In this document: piece after piece, positions 7,801 to 15,041 of the stretch
How the letters are laid out: each line of letters starts with the position of its first letter
Position numbering within the stretch: the stretch's first letter is position 1
Assembly: GCA_937967805.1 (NCBI GenBank)
Contig: CALBTC010000030.1
Coordinates: forward strand, 1 to 20,988
Direction: 5' to 3'
From: an uncultured Anaerolineaceae bacterium
Lineage (GTDB): Bacteria > Chloroflexota > Anaerolineae > Promineifilales > Promineifilaceae
DNA: 20,988 nucleotides
The notes under the pieces: model-generated
The model's database searches: none
Seen by the model: the letters and a program-made list of their open reading frames with translations, nothing else
Told to the model about the DNA's origin: nothing
Position numbers and translations under genes: made by a program

Positions 7801-10800
7801 GCCAGGTGGTATTGTCATATTGGTACCAACGCGACTCCGGTTCATCAAACAGATAAACCCCGCCGCGGGCGTCACTTTGCAGAATGCCGCCCGCGCGGCC
7901 AAGGTTGTTGGGGCCTGGATCAAACAGTTCTAGGTGAGACAGGGGGTGAATACCGGCATCGCTCAATATTAGCAGGCGATTTCCTTCATAAGCCAGCCCG
8001 CGCCGGTTCACGTCCCATACCAGCCCGCCATTCACAAATGCGTCTTCGTTACTATTGTTGATGGTCACGGTGGCATCTACCCGGCGGAAACGAACCCGCT
8101 CGGTGAAGACGGCATCACCTATTGAAATGGTTGGGTCTACCGCAGCGGTGATGCCCAGACCGCTCTGATTAACGGTTATGGCCTGAGCGTTGGCCAGAAA
8201 TTGATTGTGCGCGGCCCGAATTGGCGTCCGGAGGTCGGCGGGATAATAGGTGATGGCATCATTCAGGTTCAGATCACTGCTGGGAAAATGCCAGATACCA
8301 TATTCATTGGCCGTATAAACATCAGCAGTTGAACGAGCCAGCAGCGCCTCGGCGCGTTCAAATAACAGCTCGTTTCCGACAATAAACGCCTGCTTGCTGA
8401 TGCTTTGCGTACCGGCCGATGTATTCACGACAAAGCTGTCTGCGTTGCGGTTCCAGCGTAACCAGCCAACATCTAAGGCGGGGGGTGATGTGAACGGCCG
8501 TACCAACTGAACCGGAACAACCCCCCTGACGGCTAACAAATGAGTCGGGCCGCTAGACCGTCTGGCAATTAGCTGCCCTTCCGCATTTGTTTCCAGGCTC
8601 ACCACGGGGTCATAAGCCGTTTGTCCGTCTGGCAATGTTACCAGGTTGGGGCGATGAAGCGGCCAGTTGTTGGCTGACGGCTGCGTCGGTATCATCGTGG
8701 GGTTTACCACCGTCTCGACTGTGTAGCTACCCCCATCATCTAACGCGACAGTTGTCACCTGGCCACCGGGACCCACAATAGTAAACGCGTCATCCTGCCA
8801 ATACGCTTGAACCGGCTCTGTGAGTGGTACGGCCGTATTTGCCGCAATGATCAGGCACGGTTCCTGTACCGGCGTGCTCGTTGGTGTGGGCGTGGGGGAT
8901 GCGGTTGCCGTCGCGGTTGGCGTTGGTGAGTTTACTGGCGTGGGAGTAGGCGAGGCTGTCGCAGTTGCTGTCGGTGTCGGCAGGCTGGTTGGTAATGGCG
9001 TGCTGGATGGCGACGGTGTGCTGGTTGGCGTCACGGTTGGCGTGGCTGCGTCCACGATGCAGCTGCCCCGCTCCACAATATGAACTTGGTTAGCGGTTAA
9101 AACGCTCCATTGGGTGCCGTTAGGCACAAGCAGCTGCACATCGTTCATATCGATTTCAGTGGGCAACGGCAAAGCGCCTGGTTGCAAAACCTCATTTTCC
9201 CACCGGTAAGGAATACCAGCCGTATCAATGCCGCTGATGGGTGTCTCGCTTAAGGCAAAGAGAGTGATACCGGCTTCGGTGATGGGAAGATTAGCTGCCG
9301 TGGTGGGTACCTGAAAAGAACCTGCCTCATAATAGTGCCAGATGCCGTTGCGTTGCGCCCAGGGCCGCCCCTCGTCATCCAGAATGAAGCCATCGACCTC
9401 TTCAAAAAATGTTGCATTGAACTGTTCGTCCAGCATCATGACTCGTGCGTTGCTGCGGCTGAATAAAAGGAGATGCTCTTCATAAACCAAAGAGGCGGTG
9501 ATGTCGGTGAACCGGGCAATCTCTAAGGGCAATGAGGCTTCCTGCCCCGATTCAAAAGCACGCAGCTCATCGGCAAACGCAAACAGGAGGTGATCTTGCC
9601 AGGTAAATGTTTGTAAGACGGCAGCGGGATCGAGGAGAAACGGCCGTTGCGCCACAGCACAACTATATTCAGTGCCGCCTTGTGAACAGGCCATGACCTC
9701 GCCAGCGGCCGTTAAACGCCAGACATCCCCACCGTCGTCTAGAGCACGGGCCTGATCGCTCAGATCAAGCTCATAAGGAATGAACGTTTTTGGCATCGCC
9801 GATGTATCATTGGCAATGTACCACGTTCGGCCGCCGCTAGGCACAACAACACCGCGCCCAAATGCTTCCTCAAAGGATTGGATCGTTTCGCTGAAAAGGG
9901 AGGAGTCTGACCAAAGACGCGCCTCGGGATCAAAATATTTAATCCGATCCCGCAAGACAAACGTCCACATGCCTTCTTCGTCCTGGCGCAACTGCACATC
10001 GAGCAGATCGCTAGCCGGCGCATTGAAGAAGCCCTGGCCGCCGTCATAAACTGGCTCCATGCTGATTACCGCATCGGTTAGCTCAAACGTGCCCATGAAA
10101 AAATCATTGGCCCCGGTTCGCGTCGTTACAATGTTCAGCTCGCCGTGGGCTTCGATGTTGATATTGGTCAAGGGACCTGCGTTGCCTGGAATATCAAGCG
10201 GCACACGGGTCCAAACACGTTGTTGCAAATTATATTGCCAGATTGCGCTGTCGGTTGTGAACAGCAGCAGTCCGCTGCTGCGGTAATCATAAACACCGCG
10301 CAGTGCGTCTTGCGTTGGCGGGATGGGGCCGGCTTCCAGCACGGTTTCGCTGCTGTTGTTTTGCCATTCGACAACTGCACCGGAGGTTTCCAGCCAGGCC
10401 GCCCGCCCCAATGGTTCATTGATGGCTACGGCGCGCGCCGCAATTTGATCACCTGCTTGCAAAGCGACCGGATCAAGAGCGCAGCTGTGCGGTAAGCGAA
10501 TGCTGTCCAGATCAATAAACTGTAGCTGGAAATTGGAACCGGTTTCCTCGCCTTGTACCAACAGCAATTGGCCGGGCAAGGTATATAATCGGTCGGCTTG
10601 CAGCGTATTGCCAGGTGCCATGTACCAGGTACGGGCCTGCGGATTATAAAACCGGAGACCGGCGTTTGTGGCCACAACAATGGCCCCGTTTGGCAGCTCT
10701 TTGGCGTCATAAATGGCCGTGACGGCGTTACCCGCCTGCGGCGTGCGAAAGAAGCAGACGGCTTGCTGCTGATTGTTGGGCGCATTCAGCGCATGACCTT

Positions 10801-13162
10801 TCAAATAGGGCTGCCCGTTTAGGCGGCGCATCGTCCAGATCATGTCGGCATCGACCGAAACGGAGTCCACATTGCCGGCGCCGGCATCTATAATTGTGTC
10901 GCCGAGGGCAACCCGGCTGCCGATCTGTGTTAGCGGCACATGATTGATGATGGCTTTGATGGTGACTGCGCCGCCATTGTCAATTTCCCAGCGATTGACA
11001 ATTTGGCGATCATTAAAGCTGTAAGCTTCGACACGGCCGTTTCCCGCCAGATACAATGTTTCATCTTCCAGCCAGGCATCGGTTAAGCTGTCATCGCTAA
11101 TGCCAAAGCCTGTGGGATCACCGATGAGGGAACGGCCGTTTAGCTGGATCAGCCGCCCTTGATTCGTTTGTAGTAACAAGCTGCTATCATCAGACCAGAT
11201 TAAGGCCACAACTTCTTCGGCCGCATCGTCCAGGGGATCGGCGAGGGTTCGCCACTGTCTGGCTGTTAAATTGTATTCGCCCAGCGTATTATCAACGAGG
11301 AAAACGGCCGTATCCCCCTGCTGGGCAACATCACGGACTGCTGGAGTGCCACTAAACTCCGCGGCTGAATCCGTGATTTGTCCGCGCCCTGCTGTTGTGA
11401 ACTGGTAAAGATTGCCGTCACCGCCAATAAGCCCGATGCCTTTTGTGCCCCATTGCCACACTTTTGTAACCGGGCCTTGAACCATTGCCGGCGACAGTTC
11501 TTCGGCAAATCCGCCAATGTAAAAAGAACTATCCGTCATATCACGGATGGGGATGGCGTACACTGCTGCGTTGCTGCCGCTTGTACCGGCAACAACAAAA
11601 ACATCGTTGCCTGCTTTGACAAAGCGGGTGTCAGCGGCCAGGAGCCAGGCCGGCACGGTATCTTGCGGAATATCCTGATAGCTGCGCGTTCTGGTGTTGT
11701 GCAGCAGGGCGCCGCTGGGGCCGGCAAAAAAGAGTGTGTCACCCAGCGAAACGGCCGTTGTAAACTCAGCCGGATCGTAAGCGGTTGATCCGACCTGATA
11801 AACGGCATCAAACTCACCGGTGGTGGTAGAAATCGCAAAAAGATTACCCTCTTGTGTTAAAGCCAACAGCTCATCGTTGTCGCTATGCATCAGCTGGAGA
11901 ATTGTTTCGTTGGGGAATTCCCACATGCTGGCCAGCTCACCATCACGAACAAGGCCAACGCCATTTTCAGCGGTAAAGTAGAATCCGGTTTCATCAGCCA
12001 GGGGCAGTGTTATCAGAACCGTCTCTGAAAAGAGTTGGTCCCAGGCATGTAATTGACTGTCATACGCATAAATGCCGGCCTGCCCGGCCAGCAGCAGGCG
12101 CCCCTGCCACATTTGGGCATAATGCAGGTCCGTTAAGTTGAGGGCAGGGAAGTGATTGCGTTGATCGATCACGACGGTAGGGCTTGCCTGGCCCGGTGAG
12201 GTGTAGTGGCCCAGGCGCAGGCATTGCTCGCCATGCGTCACACACGCTCTTTCCTCCAAAATCCATAACGTTTCGCTGCCGTCGCTGTCCATGTCCAGGA
12301 TACGGCCGTTCACCTCATCATTCACCATGAACGCGAAGTTTTCACCGTCAATGGGGGTCAACCGGCCAGCGCCTGCCGGAGTGCCAACCCAAAAGTCACC
12401 CTGCCACCAGACCAGGTGGGTGATGGTTTGGCTGGGCAGCCTGCCCGTCACCTGGCTGCCAGGATTGATCCATTCGCGCCGTTCAATATGGTAAAGACCG
12501 AGCCCATTGTTGGCTGTGCCAACCACCAGCCATTGATTATCAGGCGAAACGGCCGCTGCCGTCATCTCCTCGTTTTGCACCGGGCTGCCGTCGGCGCCGA
12601 TGAAAGCCGTGTTGTTGACAACAATCTCCCAATCACCGTCACGACGGCGGGCCAGGCTGCCGTCGGCGCTAATGGCCCAGATTGAATTGGCATCGGGGCA
12701 GGCAGCCTGATTATCTGAATACAGGTCCGCGCCACAGCCGGAGCGAAGCATCACCAAATCTGGATCAATCGGCGCACCGGCTGTGAAAGGCGTTTCTGAG
12801 GACCAAAGATGTGTGCGTGGATCGTAGCGGTGGACGATGCCGCCAGCCTGAGCGATATAAACGTGATTGTCCGGCGCATGGACGATGACATCTAAAAGCG
12901 GATTTGCTTCCAGGTTGTCATACACATTGAACAACAGGCGCTCATCGGCCAAAGGCTGCATGGGTGGCGCATCAAACAAGCCACGCTGATCGCCAAGAAG
13001 AACAATAGACGCCCAAATGCCAAGCAGAACCGCTGCCATCATGAGTAAGCCGGAAATTAACACGACGTCAATTCGGTTAAACAGCCGAATGCGTTCTGTC
13101 TTACTGCGGAATTCGCGCCGGCTGCGTTCTTCTCTGGTTCGGTTACTAATTGGCCATCTCAT
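4886..13162 (-). CDS. Giant signal-anchored beta-propeller protein (2,758 aa)
   Basis: Residues 1-30 are Arg-rich, 31-56 form one strong membrane helix, and the remainder is hydrophilic and beta-rich. By the positive-inside rule the N-terminus stays in the cytoplasm and ~2,700 residues face outward. Seven copies of an aromatic-x6-Trp motif of the kind Y-D/N-x-x-x-R-x-W are visible between residues ~110 and ~1160 (the first at Tyr113, the next at Tyr224). They sit next to strands such as FWVGTPAG and LLLAGQAGIYAYD, a pattern like Kelch or sensor-type (Reg_prop) propeller blades. A TP-rich hinge (1369-1435) splits the protein. The second half again has propeller-like strands (LYVGTEAGLAVHD, LWAATPSGLVSVE). 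No catalytic motif is recognised. It starts 5 bp after the preceding gene with a weak Shine-Dalgarno. In this context it is probably the propeller partner of the MoxR ATPase, acting as a sensor or binding surface. Confidence 0.85.
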   Translation of the reverse strand: MRWPISNRTREERSRREFRSKTERIRLFNRIDVVLISGLLMMAAVLLGIWASIVLLGDQRGLFDAPPMQPLADERLLFNVYDNLEANPLLDVIVHAPDNHVYIAQAGGIVHRYDPRTHLWSSETPFTAGAPIDPDLVMLRSGCGADLYSDNQAACPDANSIWAISADGSLARRRDGDWEIVVNNTAFIGADGSPVQNEEMTAAAVSPDNQWLVVGTANNGLGLYHIERREWINPGSQVTGRLPSQTITHLVWWQGDFWVGTPAGAGRLTPIDGENFAFMVNDEVNGRILDMDSDGSETLWILEERACVTHGEQCLRLGHYTSPGQASPTVVIDQRNHFPALNLTDLHYAQMWQGRLLLAGQAGIYAYDSQLHAWDQLFSETVLITLPLADETGFYFTAENGVGLVRDGELASMWEFPNETILQLMHSDNDELLALTQEGNLFAISTTTGEFDAVYQVGSTAYDPAEFTTAVSLGDTLFFAGPSGALLHNTRTRSYQDIPQDTVPAWLLAADTRFVKAGNDVFVVAGTSGSNAAVYAIPIRDMTDSSFYIGGFAEELSPAMVQGPVTKVWQWGTKGIGLIGGDGNLYQFTTAGRGQITDSAAEFSGTPAVRDVAQQGDTAVFLVDNTLGEYNLTARQWRTLADPLDDAAEEVVALIWSDDSSLLLQTNQGRLIQLNGRSLIGDPTGFGISDDSLTDAWLEDETLYLAGNGRVEAYSFNDRQIVNRWEIDNGGAVTIKAIINHVPLTQIGSRVALGDTIIDAGAGNVDSVSVDADMIWTMRRLNGQPYLKGHALNAPNNQQQAVCFFRTPQAGNAVTAIYDAKELPNGAIVVATNAGLRFYNPQARTWYMAPGNTLQADRLYTLPGQLLLVQGEETGSNFQLQFIDLDSIRLPHSCALDPVALQAGDQIAARAVAINEPLGRAAWLETSGAVVEWQNNSSETVLEAGPIPPTQDALRGVYDYRSSGLLLFTTDSAIWQYNLQQRVWTRVPLDIPGNAGPLTNINIEAHGELNIVTTRTGANDFFMGTFELTDAVISMEPVYDGGQGFFNAPASDLLDVQLRQDEEGMWTFVLRDRIKYFDPEARLWSDSSLFSETIQSFEEAFGRGVVVPSGGRTWYIANDTSAMPKTFIPYELDLSDQARALDDGGDVWRLTAAGEVMACSQGGTEYSCAVAQRPFLLDPAAVLQTFTWQDHLLFAFADELRAFESGQEASLPLEIARFTDITASLVYEEHLLLFSRSNARVMMLDEQFNATFFEEVDGFILDDEGRPWAQRNGIWHYYEAGSFQVPTTAANLPITEAGITLFALSETPISGIDTAGIPYRWENEVLQPGALPLPTEIDMNDVQLLVPNGTQWSVLTANQVHIVERGSCIVDAATPTVTPTSTPSPSSTPLPTSLPTPTATATASPTPTPVNSPTPTATATASPTPTPTSTPVQEPCLIIAANTAVPLTEPVQAYWQDDAFTIVGPGGQVTTVALDDGGSYTVETVVNPTMIPTQPSANNWPLHRPNLVTLPDGQTAYDPVVSLETNAEGQLIARRSSGPTHLLAVRGVVPVQLVRPFTSPPALDVGWLRWNRNADSFVVNTSAGTQSISKQAFIVGNELLFERAEALLARSTADVYTANEYGIWHFPSSDLNLNDAITYYPADLRTPIRAAHNQFLANAQAITVNQSGLGITAAVDPTISIGDAVFTERVRFRRVDATVTINNSNEDAFVNGGLVWDVNRRGLAYEGNRLLILSDAGIHPLSHLELFDPGPNNLGRAGGILQSDARGGVYLFDEPESRWYQYDNTTWQSNVNNPHQNRVFFNNNTWQWSIQNDSLSINLHDSPTYNFGFLTNGFRFTSDQLLAATSWRNNLLVATDAFLEIESQPGEFAGGTAVHAAPISPGRFQQYQRPGGPAELFFYTDTGLFQWNDQTKQLAAFNGPDPEQSRPLVNSERLRLTLQANTVTKEFLVNQFNGSDNWLPFSFVTRSGRTQFPFDYVTSAAVYDGLLYVGTEAGLAVHDSSADTQWRGLQAFYHVGTASGSLVPVARIGVPESRPDRLMVRSAAYCVERDGRQPFQVCEDTARLDHRLRVNNGYWQWLDVTGQGISGRYRDANSQLTGETIQINGGRLPHDRVTDAVVCNNQAFTLWEDTWVSAKHQDSFAIDTGTNNHFFEQGGLHRFICIDQTVPLTREIVLNQGIYLEGEDAQIWQFANDRWTQVTDQVSIAGIIDYADNPPALYGQRMRLLTPQAEAAALIFEQRGLDDSWREIPWQFDNRLQGWRIAIDTWQQFTYVDGQLWAATPSGLVSVERQGKTYIDINSLVIVREPAAGGQSPCQVTDLMQEGDTTYARCNHSSNQVFEGVLSKQEDQNVFTTVPDFDPIAQQPLISNDETGPWSWQRVERVGGRPGVLEGVFLDEPIRLLNGQFAFDTINSITLFEEDVLEIGTSAGGWYQSPRNSLAVAALVRPSTHVDNTIVGVSLTWVNDSHSLCLHTDNETYIRLAPNNTQEAVESCPAYLGTDGFWQYFAEANQPLNIIAPDSIGGRGERKLLDGRFTDNIIIGLPVTGTADELLRYWLPTQSGILELDAQLQATALHAGSFAGLPVDETPTALFMLDQETATYVGNDGLYTLGVTRELLVANLFNTLPANAKIINLHDGYGNFVRAHWVNEAGQKGWQSIVPNNATTINNGFVINVSTFEKYIERQIEWGQPAPQIAVDVRSDRVTFQSSTSEAYEIALPSDFELIDAILYDTRVLLIGKQDLLDIDLESAMEIIFTGSRR
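8858..9058 (-). repeat. Low-complexity TP-rich hinge with internal duplication
   Basis: These bases encode residues 1369-1435 of the giant protein, almost only Thr, Pro, Ser and Ala, bounded by Cys1368 and Cys1436. The block PTPTATATASPTPT occurs twice with an 18-residue (54-bp) period. Such linkers join extracytoplasmic domains in Chloroflexota and Actinobacteria and are often O-glycosylated or cell-wall spanning. The flanking cysteines could form a disulfide closing the loop; that is inference. Confidence 0.8.
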
Positions 13163-13167
13163 AAAAA

Positions 13168-14589
13168 TTAAACCTGTTGTTCATCTGGCGCTTCGTTGAT
13201 AAAACCCGCTGCCTGCTGCAAGGATGCCGCGATAGCGTGAGCCAATTCAAAATCCTGTTTTAAAAGAGGGGCGTCATGTTCGCGCCAGACAGATTGCCAC
13301 AGCTGCTCCTGATTGGTTGTCTGGTTTGCCATTAATTTCCCCAGAAGATCATAGGCCTGATCCAGGGGAATATATGGAGCGACGGTGTCATTTGTTGTGT
13401 CTTGCTCCTGCAGCATGGCTTTCAAAAAAGCATTGTTTTCTAGCGGCATTGTGTCAAGCAAAAAGGCCAATGCCTCGACAGATTCTACATAGGCTAGAGC
13501 AATGTTGGGATCACGGGTGAACAGGGTAACGTGCAGGGCAATGGCGAGCGCAATTCTGTTGGCAATGGGCAACGTTTGCTCATTATTAACAAGTTCTGGA
13601 AAGGCAACAGCTGTGGCTGCTTGCGTCGATTCCCCCAACTGTCGTTCCAAATAAAAGACAGTTTTATCGAAGATTTCTCGACGTCTCATATCCACAAGAT
13701 TGGCCAACATGCCCATGAGTTCAATGGGGGAGCCGTCCGGCAGCGGTTCGTTTAATAATTGTATGTGACCCAACTCCTTTAATAGCGTCACCTCCTGCAT
13801 CAGTTCAGACAGGGTAAATAACTCCTTGAGGGCAGGTATCTTATCTCGCTTTTCAGCAGGAGCTGAATTAATGAGCGTAAACGCCTGAAACAAGTTGCCG
13901 ATTTGCTTGGGAAACCAACCCTTTTGTCGATTCCCATAGGCGTGAATGATGAGGTACGCCGTATGCCACTTTTCTAAGCGCCATAGGGAAGCCTGCGTGG
14001 CGTCAGGATGAGGGGAAAAATGTTGGCTGAGTTGTAAGGTAAAACGGGTCAGGATAACGAGACGGCGACAAGGCTGTTTAGGCGCACTTGCCGGCTCATG
14101 CCGGCTCAGGGAGAGCATTGCTTTTTCCCATTCACGGCGGGCCACTAATTTTATTAATTTTGGTTCAATTCTCAATTGGTGTAGAAACCGGCTCCCCCAG
14201 ATGATAAAGGGATATAGGGATGGCCGATAGAGGCAGAAGCGGAGCAAGTGAATGTGTGGCTCTTTAATGAGAGAGCGATCTGTGAGCTGCGAAACAACGA
14301 TAAGTATTAAGATCGTTGATACAAAGCCCCAAAAAATAAGGCTCTCGGGGAAAAATAGGGTGTAGGTATATCCTTTGATTAATAGATAGATGTGGTCGTG
14401 GATGTTGTAGAGCAGCAGCCACGGTGCAGCTTTGGGCAGCCATTCCTGGCGAACGGCCGTAACCAGCACAATCAACAGCAAAATCAAAGGGCCACCAATC
14501 ATCAGCCGCAGACTCACCCGTCCCACGCGGGCTGCGATACGACCATTTGTTGGCGGCATTTTTACCAGAAAAGGAGAGCGTAAATTCAT
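13168..14589 (-). CDS. Membrane protein with two N-terminal helices and a large cytoplasmic domain
   Basis: A 473-aa product of unknown family. Residues 1-27 are basic. Hydrophobic helices are at ~28-46 and ~82-102, with a 35-residue loop between them containing aromatic and His residues. With the positive N-terminus inside, the loop is external and residues 103-473 are cytoplasmic. That cytoplasmic part is mostly alpha-helical and hydrophilic, with Leu/Ala-rich segments and no recognised enzymatic motif. A TTG-initiated reading at 14664 would overlap the preceding gene by 67 bp; the ATG at 14589 leaves an 8-bp gap and puts the basic segment directly before the first helix, so I prefer it. 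The Shine-Dalgarno is weak, suggesting coupling to upstream translation. It probably connects the cytosolic ATPase module to the propeller giant encoded 5 bp downstream. Confidence 0.8.
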   Translation of the reverse strand: MNLRSPFLVKMPPTNGRIAARVGRVSLRLMIGGPLILLLIVLVTAVRQEWLPKAAPWLLLYNIHDHIYLLIKGYTYTLFFPESLIFWGFVSTILILIVVSQLTDRSLIKEPHIHLLRFCLYRPSLYPFIIWGSRFLHQLRIEPKLIKLVARREWEKAMLSLSRHEPASAPKQPCRRLVILTRFTLQLSQHFSPHPDATQASLWRLEKWHTAYLIIHAYGNRQKGWFPKQIGNLFQAFTLINSAPAEKRDKIPALKELFTLSELMQEVTLLKELGHIQLLNEPLPDGSPIELMGMLANLVDMRRREIFDKTVFYLERQLGESTQAATAVAFPELVNNEQTLPIANRIALAIALHVTLFTRDPNIALAYVESVEALAFLLDTMPLENNAFLKAMLQEQDTTNDTVAPYIPLDQAYDLLGKLMANQTTNQEQLWQSVWREHDAPLLKQDFELAHAIAASLQQAAGFINEAPDEQQV

Positions 14590-14597
14590 ATTTTTTT

Positions 14598-15041
14598 CTA
14601 CCAGAGGGATTGAACAGTTTGCCAAACTATCTCCCAATTTGCCTCCAGCCAAAAAAGGAGCCAAATGGCAAGAAGGAACAGCAAAAACAGGGCAATCTGC
14701 TTACGGATGGCCCACAGTCTCAGCAGTAAAATTTGCAGCCGAAGCCAACTATTGCGCAGCCGTACCCGCAGGGCCCAGGGATGGTACCAGGTAATCCCGT
14801 GGTACGTATTCAATCGTCTTCGTTCACGGTATAACGGCCGTAAATCAATCGGGCGCATAAAAGAGGCCATTATTTCTAACCATTCCTGTAATTTTTTTAG
14901 AACAATCGTGTTGATCTTTTCCCGCGTCTCCGGCCAGGTGGCTGCTTCTTTTTCCGCGGTCGCGACGGCGTTTTCGGCCGTTTCTGCAGTTTGCCTGACA
15001 AGCTCTAACTGAGTTTGGTAAGGCTTCTTCCACTCATCCAT
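14598..15041 (-). CDS. Small helical protein with a C-terminal membrane anchor
   Basis: A 147-aa product with no recognised family. Residues ~8-60 form a long charged helix rich in Ala, Glu and Thr that could pair as a coiled coil. Residues ~70-114 are Arg/Trp-rich, and ~115-132 form one membrane helix followed by a short Trp-rich tail. The cluster of Arg residues before the helix keeps the N-terminal part cytoplasmic. Its ATG shares one base with the stop of the coiled-coil protein gene (TAATG), so the two are almost certainly translated together. An adaptor that docks the neighbour's coiled coil onto the membrane is a reasonable guess. Confidence 0.8.
   Translation of the reverse strand: MDEWKKPYQTQLELVRQTAETAENAVATAEKEAATWPETREKINTIVLKKLQEWLEIMASFMRPIDLRPLYRERRRLNTYHGITWYHPWALRVRLRNSWLRLQILLLRLWAIRKQIALFLLFLLAIWLLFWLEANWEIVWQTVQSLW

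Noticed and set aside
8145..8165. DPTIS in the giant protein as a possible MIDAS (DxTxS)
   Set aside because: The surrounding sequence is an ordinary beta-propeller-like strand, and the downstream Thr/Asp spacing of a vWA domain is not apparent.
8820..9083. Plus-strand reading frame rich in GVGVG and AVAVAVGVG
   Set aside because: It is the antisense of the TP-rich hinge; alternating Gly/Val/Ala is the expected complement of Thr/Pro codons. It has no ribosome site of its own.
13168..14664. Longer TTG-initiated form of the two-helix membrane protein
   Set aside because: It would overlap the upstream gene by 67 bp and add a segment unrelated to the membrane-targeting N-terminus; ATG at 14589 fits the operon spacing better.
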